From the NCBI RefSeq assembly GCF_027244095.1, contig NC_069661.1, forward strand, positions 149,931,501 to 149,995,500: a DNA stretch of 64,000 nucleotides. The letters run 5' to 3'. Positions within the stretch are counted from its first letter, which is position 1; every line of letters begins with the position of its first letter. Positions 14,101-36,515 of this stretch are shown here, piece after piece. This DNA is from Hemicordylus capensis. Lineage: Eukaryota; Chordata; Lepidosauria; Squamata; Cordylidae. Below the pieces are notes generated by a model that was not told the DNA's origin, searched no databases, and saw only the letters and a list, made by a program, of their open reading frames with translations. The translations under genes and the position numbers were made by a program.

Positions 14101-17100
14101 TCATTGACAAAGAAATGGATTTGTTGGAAGCAAACTAAAGGAAACTTTTTCTGACTTTCAAATAATTTATTACATTTTACATAAGCAATACAAATCTACT
14201 GGATTATTTCATGCATATTTCTATATAAACACATTAGATAAAAGTGACAATAATATATAGAACTTTAATAATCAGTCTAGTTCTTACCTTTTGTTATACA
14301 GGTAAAATAGTCATTGTCACCTTCACCGATCTGTTCTCCTGCTGCTTTTCGCTTGTCTGGATGGTGTTTCAAGACCATGGCTTTATCTATGGGTTTTAAA
14401 AGACTGCTGAATTCAAAAGTAACACAATCTCTTTTATCCTGATTTACATACTCCCTCATCACATCTTTTAAACAGAAACAAATAATGCTATCTTGTATTT
14501 TGATGAACATTCTATAAGTTTAATTCTATAAGTTTAACAATCTTACATTTGGAGTCATAACTGTCCTCAAATTATTTAAAATGGCTTTCCCTAACTCATC
14601 TCACTTTATATTCCACAAAAGCATAGACAATATAGCAAAGTATAGTTACTTGGTATTGCTTCATACATTTAAAGAATCTATTTCTCACCATACATACTAA
14701 GTAAACTTCTTAACACCCGATTATACTTTATTTTATTTTTTTATTTATTTATCTGATTTCTATACCACCCTTCCAAAAATGGCTCAGGACAGTTTACACA
14801 GAGGAATAATAAATAAATAAGATGGAACCCTGTCCCCAAAGGGCTCACAATCTAAAAAGAAACATAAGATAAACACCAGCAACATTCACTAGAGGTACTG
14901 TGCTGGGGATGGATAATTATGTATTTAATACATAATTAATGAAAAAATGCAATTCTTCATATGCAAGGCACTAGCGGTTTAGGTTGGAATCATAGGTCTA
15001 CAAGGAAATAATATCAATTTAATGCTTCAGGGTTTGCTTCTGGATAGATACATTTGGGTTGTAAATTACTCCAAGCATGGTAAAACCTCAAGCCTAATGG
15101 TATGACAACTTATTTTAACTGCTTAATCAACATAAATCAGCTATCAGCCTTTTAGTATTGGGGTTTGTATTCTATCCTGAGATTCTGAACTGGAAAAAGA
15201 TGGCACAAGTAAGGTGTCAGGAATCTGAGAGACTGCACACAATTCCAGATGGGGTCATGAAAGGTCACTGATATAATCTCTGTATAGTTTTAACCAGAGT
15301 GAGTTGATTTAAATCAAGGGAATTTAAATAATGATTTAAATAACTAAGGGGGGGAAAGCCCTGTTTAAATCATTGATTTAAATCCAAGTTTCCCCACTAA
15401 TATTTCTTCACATATTTCTCAAACAATGGTGCAAATCTGATCACTAAAATATGTGAATTTACAACTCAATAAAGCATTTACAACATCTAGGAGGGTATAC
15501 TGTACTTTTAATGTAAATTTTTAGATGATTTGATTTTTACTGTTTAGAAAATACCTGGTTTTTAATGTAATGAATACCTTTACTCATTACCTATGCCAAG
15601 CTGCCCTGCTTCTCCTTGTTGTACTGCTTACTTTTGCCATATCTTCCTTTTTACCCAGGAAAGACATTTCTTCAAAAGTACTCTTAGACAGGGTGTCTTG
15701 TGTGCCCAGAAGCTATGACAGGTTTTCAGTGGCAAATGTGGGGCAATACAGGAAGCTGAGTACTGAATAATGCCTCCCTTCTCCGCCCCCTGTTTTTCTA
15801 TTCCACCTCCTTTCCTATATTGTGTCTCTGTTTAACTTTTGACATGGCCCAGCCTCACCACCAAGCAGCCACACTACTTTCCAGCCTGTATCTTTACATA
15901 TGAAAAGCAGGTTTAGAAACAGAAACTGAAAGCTCAAGAGCTAGTAGTTGCTGGGCAAACTACAGTTGTTTTCATGAGCTGAAACTGAAATTTTAGGGAT
16001 GTGCACGAACCGGTTCGGAGGCCATATTGGAGGCCTCCGAACCGGTTCGGAACCGGACCGGTCCGGCACTGAGGGAGGGTCTATCTTTAAGGGCGGGGGG
16101 GTAGTACTAACCCCTCCTGCCGCTCTTCCCCCTCCGGCGCTGCATTTAGGATTGAAGTTTTGGGGGCGGCAGCATTCCTCCCTGCCGCCCCTGCCCCCGT
16201 CGTTGCCCGGAAGTCGCATAAATACGAGCATGCATGCACCCGTCGTGGCGCGCGCCTGTCGCATGCGTGCTCGTATTTACGTGACTTCCGGGCAACGACG
16301 GGGACAGGGGCGGCAGGGAGGAACGCTGCTGCCCCCAAAACTTCAATCCTAAATGCAGCACCGGAGGTGGAAGAGCGGTGGGAGGGGTATGTACTACCCC
16401 CCCCCCGCCCTTAAAGGTAGACCCTCCTCAGTGCCAGACCGCGCCGCAGTGGTTCCGTGCACACCACTAACTGAAATGAATGCTCATGTTTGATTGGTAG
16501 GCAACTCAATGTGTGTAACAGAGAATCATTCTCCATTTTTAGGAAACTGAAAGTGGTGATGTAAGATGTTTGTGATGAGATTTAACCATGTTACTTTTTA
16601 CATGAGAAATGGAAATTTAGTATTTTTTACATTTTTAAGAAAAACCCCAAATAAATCAGATTTAAATTTTTAAAATCATTGATTTTATCCGCCCTGGTTT
16701 TAGTCAACAATAATCCTTCATGATGTAAATGTAAAATATATTTACTGCTTTTCAGAACTGTGTAACTTAACTATGTTCTATTTGACTGCCCATACTGGAT
16801 TCTAACCAATTTCTTTTCCCTCAAGCACAGTTGAAGCCAACAGTCCAATCGATGGGTCACTGCAACAGCTGTGCTGCTGCCATCAGAGTGCAATCCAGTT
16901 CTTGGCAAAAAGAGCAAGATTAGGTTAGGGAGAAGGAGTTGCCTTCTCATGTCAGCACTAGGAGCCTTACATCAAATCCTATGAGCTGTTGCCATAAACG
17001 GATGCACAACTGAGATTTTGAGGTGTCCATTAATTTAAAATGTTTTTCATTTATGAAACTAACATTTTTGAATTAAAGAAAGCATAGAACTGTCCACACA

Positions 17101-20100
17101 AGTGAAAGAATCTTGAACAAGAATTAATGCCAGATACTTACGAGCTGCTTTGATTTGTTTCTGAGAGGCCTTGTACCTTATATGCCCAAGCCCAAGAATG
17201 GAATAGTGATCTTGATTCTAAAGAAAGAAATACATATTAGCAGCTGCCACCCATCTGTAATTTAGCAATAAAAAGTCATGGAACCAATGTAATGAGATCA
17301 AAATAATAATAATATGGAATTCCTTCAAATTCTGGCAAAGCATAAATATATAGCTACTTAAACATTAGGTCAGTTTTACAAGATATTATAGTTGCAATTA
17401 CTAGCAGAATAGTGGTAAATAAACAGCTTTATTACAGAAACATTATCTGCCACTCATCTATGGTGAATAGCAGCTACTCAAGGGAAGCAACCAAGCAGCT
17501 TTGCTTCTCTGCCTGTCAGCACTGTGCTCACTGCCCTTCCCCTATCCATACAGCATTTCCCCCTCCGTCACTTCAGGCTCTAGATTAGTATTGAGCTTTT
17601 TATACTCTTAGGTGCAACAGAGGGAGCAAAAGCACACATTTAGAGTTGTGCTGTGCTTTTCTATGAACAGCTGCCAAAAGTAAAGTGAACACAGCAGCAA
17701 CAAGTAAATTCCTAACAACAGGTACTGTATGTACAAATAACAGCACAAGCTAGAAGTAACATCTGTCTCCTGGAATTTTAGAGCACAGAATTCAATAGTA
17801 TTCCACATTATTACTGTTACCATATTTGTTATTCGTCCTTCATACTTTTATAATAATTCCTAACCTCCTCGATCTTCCATTTTCTCTACTAGACTCATTG
17901 ACAAAGAGCTGCTAATTTGGAATAACTGAGTGATTATTACTCAACAGAAGAAATGCCACTTTGTAAATACAACCCAATACCAATCTGAAAAGAAGAGATG
18001 GCCCAAAATGCTATCAAGTAACTCAGTTCCACAAGAAAGGGAAACTTAATTTTCATAAAGTAAAAAAATTGCTATGCTCTGAACAAAATTCAGCTCAAAT
18101 CTATCAACCTGATGACGTCACTTTCATAACATTATCTAAAGTTCACATTATTTTTCAATATAAATATTTCATCAGACGAAGTCATTCACATAAATGAAAA
18201 CTGTGTTCTACCCAGGTTTGGGAGTTGTGTGCACGATCAACTAGGTAGGAGGAAAGAGAAGTGATTGGCCCGGTTCAGACATAATAGGAAACTGGAGGTT
18301 TCCCTTCACCTCCGGTTTCCTAACTAACATCCAAAATCAGGGAAATGGAGTTTGTGGGGAAAAGTGACCCACAGTTTCCCTCGCCAAACTCCACTCTGAA
18401 CCTTCAGACATAGTGGAGTTTTGCCACCGCAAACTCCATTTCTGCAGTGCCAGCATTACATTCAAACGCTAACACCATAGTTCCTCCCTCACTCCAGCCC
18501 GAATGGCTGTGCGGACTGTCCTTCAGGAAAGAAGGAAGCCCACAAAGCCCTGCCTCTCTGCAGCCTCGCTTACAGAGAAGCAGCTCCCCGCAGCCTCCTA
18601 ACGCGGATGGGAGAGCAGGGGGAAGGGGCTGTTACATCTGAACCGGGCCATTGTGCGGAAAGCAGGCGGAAAAACTACCCAGGTTTTCCTCCTACCTTGC
18701 TTCCACACAATCACGTCTCCCTCCTTCTACCTAGTTGTTTGGACTCACACAACTGAAAATTAGGAGCACACATAGCTCCCAGACCTGGGAAGAACAGTTT
18801 TCACTTGTGTGAATGACCTCAATGTCACATTGAATAAAAGAAAAACAATTCTCAAGATAGCATAAAATATTAGAGAAGAGCAATGTTTCAGATTAATCTT
18901 AACTGCTGGAAAGTGTCATTAAACTTTCACTTAAACTGTGAGCAAATATGATTACATTTAATAATATACCTTCCAGTCCTTTGGATCAAGTGTTTTTAAC
19001 ATAGGAAATTCTTCCAGCTGTAATTCTTCATCTCCCGACTCTTCGGAGAGCTCTTTCTCATCCTCCAGCTCCTGGAAAGAGGCAGAAACGTGTATGTTTC
19101 TCCTCTTAATAAATGCTTCAAACCATCTTCCCACAGGTTCAACTTGGCAGAGCACAGAAGCTGTGAAAGAAAACATAAGGCCATAGGAAACATAAATGAC
19201 ACTCAATACATATCCCTCCTTGTTCCCTCAGACCTGGAGGGGAGTGGGGTGCTGTTCCATGTCCTGGCTTTTGAACAGGGGACTGTGAGGAAAAAGATGC
19301 TCTTCTCTTTGGTGGTGCTTACACTATGGAACATATTGCCATTGGAACCTCTTTTGGCCACTTCTTTGTTGGCATCCCTGTAAGCTATTTAAAACTTGGC
19401 GGTTCACGTAGGCATTTTTTGCTTGCTGAGAGTGATTGAACTCTTTTTCTTCTTTGAAAATATTCTTTGGATGTTTTTATGGCTGTTGAGAACAGTAGTC
19501 CAAATACAGTGCAGTGTGGGTCAGAAGTATTGATGCAGTTGTGCAAGAGTGCAACTGCACTGACGTTGTTCCTGACCCATGCAGCAGTGTAGGTGGAAGC
19601 ACACCAATCAAATGCTGCACTTTATGTGGAATAGTATTTCTTTTGTTTTATCTTGGTTCATTAAGCTCTTGATCCATTTAGACTTTACATAGCCTACATT
19701 TTTTGTTTCAATAGGCATTTTAATAAAGCTATTAATTTGTTGGAGTGTTTTAGATGGCTCTATTTCTTTGTATGCCACAGTTCCACATACAGGACCAATT
19801 TTGTAATTTGCTGACCTGTCCAGTCATAAATCGATTTGGCTAGATTTCCAATCTTGAATTTTCAAATTCACCTGAGCACTAGACTCTGGATTATTTAATA
19901 TGCATGTATTAATTTTGCCAAAAGTTACTATTTTGCCTAATGTAAAACAGTCTAGATAGCTTAATCGATGGCAAAACATTCCCAGATTATTGTCCCATAT
20001 AAGCAGCTGTGAATTGTACATATATATTGTTATAATTGGACCATAGTGAATGGGAGTAAACTGAATTACTATATATGCAGAATTCTGGAACTTTTGTGAG

Positions 20101-22230
20101 CACAGTCAATGTACTTGGTAAATTAGAAACTGGAATACCTCCAGTGAAATAAAATCAGCCCATGGGGGAGGAAATCTATAATCTGAAGGGCTAGAAATAC
20201 GTAAGTTAATATACTGAAAATATTTAAGCATACCCATAGAACTGAATGCATTTTAATAATTAATTTGAGCAAGTTTAAATGTCTGCAGTATCACAGAAGT
20301 ATTTTTTCCACAGCAAACAAAGGTTTCATGACGAATTCGGGAGGGTTAAGGTGGGCAGGGGACGTTGAATATAACATCTGCTACACCACTGGCACACTGT
20401 TGCAAAATCAGTAATGCATCATTTGTAATACAGCTAACCAACTAAAATGCCACTTATTTTAAAACAAACTATTATACTTTCTTTATGACTTCTTTTCAAA
20501 TCTATACTTGTCTGTTTTTCATAATATGATTTGTGATGAATTTTTGCTGATGGGATTTTTAAGGATGGGTTTACTGACAACTTATGACAAAGTTTATACA
20601 GCAGCAAAATTTTGTAAAGAAGAAAAAAAGAACCTTTAATAGGAGTAAATGGAAAAACCTAGTGCCCTGTAGGTTTGTGTTCACACACACAGAAATAAAG
20701 TCAGAGTGTAGCAAAACATCACATTCTTCAGCAGCAGGGAAAAAGAAACAATAATCTCTGGAGTCCATACATCTGCTTCATCAGTAGAACAATACCATAC
20801 TTACAAGTGTATTAAGCATTCAGTAGTGCAAGTCTCAAAGGCTCAATTTGATAATTTTCTTACTAGGACCAAACCAAATGTTTTCAACAATAAGCTTTCA
20901 AGTTCTCTGCAACTTATCAGGGAGTTGTTTGGCTTAACATCCAACTGGATGAATAGTTGCAGAGCACTCATAATCAACTTCTGGAATTCTCTGCCACAAG
21001 ATGTGGTGACAGCCAACAACCTGGATGGCTTTAAGGGGGCTTGAATAACTTCATGGAGGAGAAGTCTATCATCGGCTACTAGTTGGAGGGCTATAGGCCA
21101 CCTCCAGCCTCAAAGGCATGCCCTCTGAGAGGGCATGCCCTCAACTCTTGCCTGTGGCTTCGAGCAGCATCTGGTGGGCCACTGTGTGAATTTACAGGAT
21201 GCTGGATTAGATGGGTCTTGCGCCTGATCCAGCAGGGCTGTTCTTATGTTCACTCAAAAGCTTTTTGCTCAGGCAAAAGCTGTATGTTATTTTGGTTGGT
21301 TCTACCAGATTGTGGCTTTTATCTAGTTAACTTACAATATAGGGTGGTTGTGCGGGTTATAATGAAATAACTGTTCCAGTGAATGTCATTAAAATAGGAG
21401 AGATGTCTCTCAAGAAAGAAGATAACTCAATTTGTTCTTCTCTTATTACATAATAGGCACAAAAGTTATCAACTCTTTATTCAGCCCATGCATAGCTCCT
21501 AAAACAAAACAAGATTCTTCAGGTTTCAGCACAATCTAGGGTTGTTACCTTCCCAACCCCCACAGGGCTTTCTAGTCTTTGATAGCTGCAAGTAGGCAGA
21601 AATCCAACAGGGACGGCCCCTCCTGATGTGGATCTACAATGCTGGAAAAAGCTGAGCTTGGGGAATGTCTGCTCATATGTAGTCGTCAAAGGCACAAACA
21701 CCCGTGTGTGAGTAAGTAAAAAAGCACTCTAGGATCATCATAATCGCAAGAGAGCAGCAGAAACGACGCCTCTACTACTACAATGTTTATATACCGCTCA
21801 CCAACCAAAGTTATTAAAGCGGTTTACACAGAAAAATAAATAATACATCATAATATCTCTCGTTGGAGACAGAGGGTTTCAACCCACAAGGACTGTTTTG
21901 AGAAACCAAGAATAACCCAAGTAATACACCCGCGACGCTTTTTTTTTTTTTTTTAAAGAAGGAGGAAAACACCGCCTAGAGTTGTATATATAAATAGACA
22001 GAAGCGGGGCGGGGAGGGAGGCAATGCGAAGGGCAGCGACCCAGGTCCCCACTGCCCAGACTCCAAGGCCTTTGCTGCCTGAACCGGGACGGGACCAGCC
22101 CAGCCGCTCGCAGCAGGGTGCTCGGCAAGAGGAAGGGGGCAGAGAGGCAAAGCGGGGCCGGACGTCACGTACCCGCAGACAGGGCTCTGGTGACGGCGGT
22201 GACCTGCCCCTCAGGCGCCCCCCGCAGCAT
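78..22230 (-). CDS. DNAJC2: DNAJC2 (MPP11/ZRF1), coding exons 1-13, 3' end outside window
   Basis: J-protein co-chaperone of the ribosome-associated complex with HSPA14; it stimulates Hsp70 at the ribosome exit tunnel and also acts on chromatin through ubiquitinated H2A (family knowledge). Exons, read on minus: 22230-22173, 19160-18970, 17217-17142, 14386-14288, 13392-13251, 10881-10801, 9830-9765, 7503-7412, 7318-7197, 6287-6138, 1535-1447, 1360-1291, 262-78. All have AG/GT borders and phases close, giving 473 codons plus 2 nt of about 621 expected. The zuotin-homology region is in exon 2. The J-domain starts at about residue 84, with the catalytic HPD at 117-119 (exon 4). Exons 8-10 form a highly charged Lys/Glu helix. 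The first SANT domain begins in exon 13 ([15 protein letters not shown]). The start Met at 22230 was chosen because it aligns with the known N-terminus; in-frame Mets at 22365 and 22335 would add an unconserved extension. Introns 8 (93 bp) and 11 (86 bp) are very short. No breaks seen. Confidence 0.97.
263..1290. other. DNAJC2 intron 12: AT-rich, little structure
   Basis: 1 kb of AT-rich unique-looking sequence. The only repeat seen is a short minus-strand retroelement tail at about 924-995 (TTTATTTATTTAG followed by GCCCTACTCCCACAGGACTC). Confidence 0.5.
1621..2059 (+). mobile_element. Helitron-like non-autonomous element, copy 1
   Basis: Begins TC (preceded by A at 1620) with TCTTTATATATATTTGTC and ends CTAG (followed by T at 2060), the A/T insertion rule of Helitrons. 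A 3' hairpin GCAGA-TGC-TCTGC (2033-2045) sits 10 nt before CTAG. The conserved 5' block GTGTGGCAGCTCTCATGAGAG recurs in copies at 28499 and 31081. The core is a purine-rich degenerate repeat of GGGAAGAAGATGGCGGGC-like units that opens long spurious frames on both strands. No transposase. Confidence 0.65.
2080..3440. repeat. Intron 10 right part: short repeat relics and one hairpin
   Basis: 2095-2190: relic with GACTAA/TTAGTC words (also 22870-22935). 2655-2765: minus-strand retroelement tail (CACTTTTCAACC, CAGTTCACAATAATAAA). 2935-2990: short dispersed repeat GTAAGCCCCATTGAACATAG, also at 33790, 50800 and 62290. 3194-3320: foldback with 32-bp arms starting AGAGCCTGTTTTAGGTAC and a 63-bp loop, probably a MITE. 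Confidence 0.5.
3450..5660. other. Unassigned GC-richer block in DNAJC2 intron 10
   Basis: 2.2 kb that stands out from the AT-rich intron by base composition. It has several 85-137-codon open frames on both strands, overlapping each other, none with a recognisable domain. 4905-5115 is a minus-strand retroelement tail (TTATATACCACTTTTCAAC). 5305-5590 is unrecognised. The open frames are most simply explained by low stop density in GC-rich DNA. Confidence 0.35.
5681..5940 (-). mobile_element. CR1-type LINE 3' end, truncated
   Basis: Minus-strand 3' end of a CR1-like LINE: plus strand begins GAACGTAAGAACAGCCC (the tail octamer in reverse), then CTGCTGGATCAGGCC and on to AGTAGCCATTGATAGACC. Same family as 20960-21252 and 24894-25010. 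Confidence 0.7.
6519..6803 (+). mobile_element. tRNA-derived SINE (GGCGCAG type), full length
   Basis: Head with pol III B box GGTTCGAATCC (6598-6608) and an A-box-like start TAATGGTGCAGCAG. The body contains ATATCAGACAGCAGCGATAT and CCTCCTGTATTCTACC. It ends with GACTCAACAGCAC and an ACTT-rich tail. A second copy is at 45285-45521. Confidence 0.75.
6855..7090. mobile_element. Palindromic MITE relic
   Basis: Internal self-complementary ATTAAACCATGGTTTAG and roughly inverted ends (GCAGACTCAGATACAAAGC against GCATTACATCTGAACCC). Superfamily not determined. Confidence 0.4.
7620..7915. mobile_element. hAT-like MITE, TAGGGATGTGCA family, copy A
   Basis: Termini TAGGGATGTGCCTGAA and TTCATGCACATCC are inverted repeats, flanked by the 8-bp duplication CTAACTGC (7612-7619 and 7916-7923). 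Inside is a tandem pair of GCAGCGCCACGGTGGGGCC. The 8-bp duplication and TIR motif point to hAT; no transposase. Confidence 0.8.
8095..8166 (+). repeat. (AAGT)n microsatellite
   Basis: Uninterrupted tetranucleotide run after a few AAAT/AAGT variants, in DNAJC2 intron 7. Confidence 0.95.
8388..8599. mobile_element. Tigger/mariner-type MITE
   Basis: Starts CAGGTGGCCCTCG and ends GAGGTCACCTG with TA on both sides (8386-8387 and 8600-8601). 212 bp, no coding. Confidence 0.65.
8610..8981. mobile_element. Tigger/mariner-type MITE
   Basis: Termini CAGGAGAACTCCACTATTCG and ATAATGGGGTTCTCCTG are inverted repeats, flanked by TA (8608-8609, 8982-8983). 372 bp. It lies 10 bp from the preceding MITE. 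A decayed relative is at 37630-37850. Confidence 0.8.
9143..9463. mobile_element. GC-rich hAT-like MITE
   Basis: CAGGGGTAGAG at the left and the complement of CAGGCGTGGAG at the right. Flanks GAACAGAA and GAGTAGAA match at 6 of 8 positions. Contains the palindrome GCGTCTGACATCAGACGC followed by a G run. Confidence 0.55.
9972..10195 (+). repeat. Two diverged tandem units of about 110-125 bp
   Basis: Each unit runs from TTGCACCT(C/A)AAA through CCACCAT(C/T)TTGAATT and GGATGACAT to GTGTCCCTAC and GTAGC. Units start at about 9972 and 10107. Downstream, 10196-10562 carries hAT-like internal sequence (AGCAGGTAAGGAGCTC twice) ending GTGCACATCCCTAG. Confidence 0.55.
11359..12138 (-). mobile_element. 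Tc1-like transposon, internally deleted, 263-bp terminal inverted repeats
   Basis: 780 bp flanked by TA (11357-11358, 12139-12140). Arms 11359-11621 and 11876-12138 start CAGGTGAAACTCGG and differ at about 4 of 263 positions. Between them the minus strand encodes the last part of a Tc1 transposase: DWPANSPDL, then [13 protein letters not shown] (with the third catalytic residue, Glu), then [18 protein letters not shown] and a stop, ending at the left arm. One base is missing between SPDL and PIEN; otherwise about 65 codons stay open. The DNA-binding half and the first two catalytic Asp residues are deleted, so it is non-autonomous. In DNAJC2 intron 5. Confidence 0.93.
12536..12662. mobile_element. 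Short hAT-like MITE
   Basis: Ends GGCAGTTCAACTTTGGCC and GGCCTAAGTTGAGCAGGCC are inverted. Flanks TAGAGCAA and TAGAGTAA match at 7 of 8. The core CATAATCC...GGATTATGGGAG is self-complementary. Related scrap at 42075-42115. Confidence 0.55.
12673..12963 (-). mobile_element. Chimeric 5S rRNA-tRNA SINE, near full length
   Basis: On minus: TTGTGGTAGCAAG start, a 5S-rRNA-like part (CTTAGCTAAGCAGGGTC through GGGAGACTAG), a degenerate tRNA-like part ending CTGGCTCCTCC, a body with CTGCCAGTCTGTGAAGGC and CAATGGTCTGACTCAG, and the end CTTCCTATGTTCC. Other copies: 28300-28498, 44144-44457, 56067-56361; tRNA-headed relative 45712-45899. Confidence 0.75.
13393..14287. other. DNAJC2 intron 4: no recognisable repeat
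   Basis: About 0.9 kb of AT-rich sequence with no gene, SINE or transposon end that I can see. Confidence 0.5.
14740..14930 (-). mobile_element. Retroelement 3' end (SINE-like, GGAAGGGCGG tail family)
   Basis: Minus strand carries GAGCCCTTTGGGGACAGG, GCCATTTTTGGAAGGG and a tail rich in AAATAA. Same family as 31118-31405 and 44555-44822 (plus) and 4905-5115 (minus). Confidence 0.6.
15294..16697. mobile_element. Non-autonomous DNA element of about 0.9 kb interrupted by a hAT MITE
   Basis: Left end CCAGAGTGAGTTGATTTAAA and right end ATTTTATCCGCCCTGG are imperfect inverted repeats, with AATCATTGATTTAAATC-type words inside both ends. Flanks on both sides read GTTTTA. The hAT copy B (15992-16469) is inserted in it. 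Superfamily not determined. Confidence 0.5.
15992..16469. mobile_element. hAT-like MITE, TAGGGATGTGCA family, copy B, long GC-rich palindrome
   Basis: Flanked by ACTGAAAT (15984-15991 and 16470-16477). Begins TTTAGGGATGTGCACGAACC and ends GTTCCGTGCACACCACTA. The two halves are largely reverse complements (GGCGGCAG, CGTCGTTGCCCGGAAGTC and their complements), centred near 16236. Spurious 70-117-codon frames on both strands result from the palindrome. Confidence 0.85.
18178..18820. mobile_element. Long palindromic MITE (GTCATTCACACAATC family), copy a, interrupted
   Basis: Ends GAAGTCATTCACATAAATG and TGTGTGAATGACCTC, with TGTGTTCTACCCAGGTTTGG and its complement inside. Split by the MITE 18267-18649. 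Other copies: 33946-34180, 38058-38240, 51671-51916. Confidence 0.75.
18267..18649. mobile_element. MITE with GGCCCGGTTCAGA ends, nested
   Basis: 383 bp with inverted ends GGCCCGGTTCAGACATAA and TTACATCTGAACCGGGCC, flanked by ATT on both sides (18264-18266, 18650-18652). The uninterrupted site GAAGTGATTGTG is present in copy d of the host element, so ATT is a real 3-bp target duplication. 3-bp duplications suggest PIF/Harbinger, though ATT departs from the usual TWA. Confidence 0.8.
19225..19460 (+). mobile_element. LINE relic, C-terminal reverse-transcriptase-tail motif
   Basis: The plus frame reads [19 protein letters not shown] followed by a decayed LKT-like region. This resembles the LWNxLPxxV...F motif near the C-terminus of CR1/L2 ORF2. 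Old and truncated. Confidence 0.45.
20960..21252 (+). mobile_element. CR1-type LINE 3' end
   Basis: The frame [20 protein letters not shown] (CR1 ORF2 C-terminus) is followed by a 3' UTR with CACCTCCAGCCTCA, GCATCTGGTGGGCCACTGTG and CTGATCCAGCAGGGC, ending in the tail TTCTTATGTT. 5' truncated. Confidence 0.75.
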
Positions 22231-22400
22231 CACGGCAGCAACTGGGGAGTCCCCCTCAAAGTCAGGGCTGGGCGGCTGCTGGGGCTCAAGCGTGTTCTCT
22301 CGGCCCTGGTCGGTGGTTGCCAAGTGCCGGCGCATGGAGGGACCCGGCAACCACTTCCGGGTCATCGTGAGTCGCTCTAGCTTCCTTTTTCGCTTGCCTC
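22231..22400 (-). promoter_or_regulatory. DNAJC2 5' UTR / core promoter, CpG-rich
   Basis: GC- and CpG-rich block upstream of the DNAJC2 start codon, with no TATA box. On the minus strand CCGGAAGTG (22360-22352) is a consensus ETS/GABP site, typical of housekeeping promoters, 122-130 nt before the ATG. GTTGCCA at 22315 (plus) resembles an RFX half-site. The transcription start cannot be fixed from sequence. That this is the promoter is inference from position and composition. Confidence 0.6.
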
Positions 22401-23299
22401 CTTTTCCTGCGGCTTGTCGGGGGCAGGAGGAAGGCTCCCTCCTTCCTGAATGCCGTCATAATACGAACGCACTCCTTGCACCAGCCAGCCTCGAAAGAAT
22501 GGCCATTTGCAAAGAGAGGAGGGGGTGTAGCACTACCTTCCCCTGCCCATCAACGAGCCCTGCCCGGTTGGGTTTTCTGGCACGCTAGTGCGTTCTTATC
22601 CCCTGCCACTTAAGATTTCACTACTTCCTCCTCAGATGCACAAGGGGCTCGTTTATGACAACCTTTGTAACTTCGCTTGCAGCACTACGGCACGCCAAGC
22701 TGCACGTCCCCAAATGTGTCTCGTCTATCCCCTTCCCCCTAAGACTTCAGGGGCTAGCACTGGGATCGCGTTAGCCAAGACCCGCCTTTTTAGGAGGGTA
22801 TTTGGGTTGCTGGAGTAGGGCTGTGTGCTAGGCAGGATCCAAATACAGTTAGCCAGGACTAAATGGAAAATCCATGGGTCTTGAGTTAGTTATGACTAAC
22901 TTGTTTCACTCATTTTAGTGGTGCTTAGTCGTGATTAACTTAGTCCAGTTGTCTACAACCACTCAAATTCAGTTGCGGAAATAGGTGTTATATGATTATT
23001 AAAGTTCGCAATCCTGCTAGTGCTTAAAAACAGTAACAATCGTAAGTCCAAAACAGTAAGCATCCTGTTGGTGAATCCCGGAGGGGAGAAAATCTGTATG
23101 CCACCCTAAACCGCAAGTTCTGTAGCACACTGTGTCATCTTTTTCTGTCTCTATGGTATTTCTTATGTCCATGGTAGCTTTCCATTTAGAATCAAGCAGT
23201 GTGCTACTACTTTTTATTTAAAATGGTTATGTATACCACACAGCTGGTGCACTACCTATTTCTTTCCCCAGCGCTGTGGATTTTTCCTGTAGCGAAGAG
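22401..23299. other. Intergenic spacer between DNAJC2 and PSMC2 start regions
   Basis: About 0.9 kb between two CpG-rich start regions. The first half is moderately GC-rich and unrecognised. 22830-22935 carries a short repeat with GACTAAC/GTTAGTC words, also seen at 2095-2190. 23210-23280 is AT-rich. No open frame with gene-like features was seen. Confidence 0.5.
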
Positions 23300-36382
<13,083 letters not shown>

Positions 36383-36515
36383 TCTTAAAGAAATTCAAAG
36401 AATGTTCTTCATATTGTTAACTTTATCTAGAGTAATACTCAAAGTAACAATGTGCTTGTGTAATGTAACCTCTGACAAGTGTAGAAATAAATGAAACATC
36501 CAAATTACATGATAG
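36383..36515 (+). terminator. PSMC2 3' UTR and poly(A) signal
   Basis: Short 3' UTR after the TGA. Canonical AATAAA at 36486-36491, with cleavage expected within about 25 nt. The sequence then turns unrelated. Confidence 0.85.

Noticed and set aside
15941-16414. Five overlapping frames on both strands
   Set aside because: Products of a GC-rich palindrome; the plus and minus frames mirror each other.
22335-22365. Upstream in-frame Met codons for DNAJC2
   Set aside because: The added residues do not resemble the known N-terminus, while Met at 22230 aligns with it and has G at -3.
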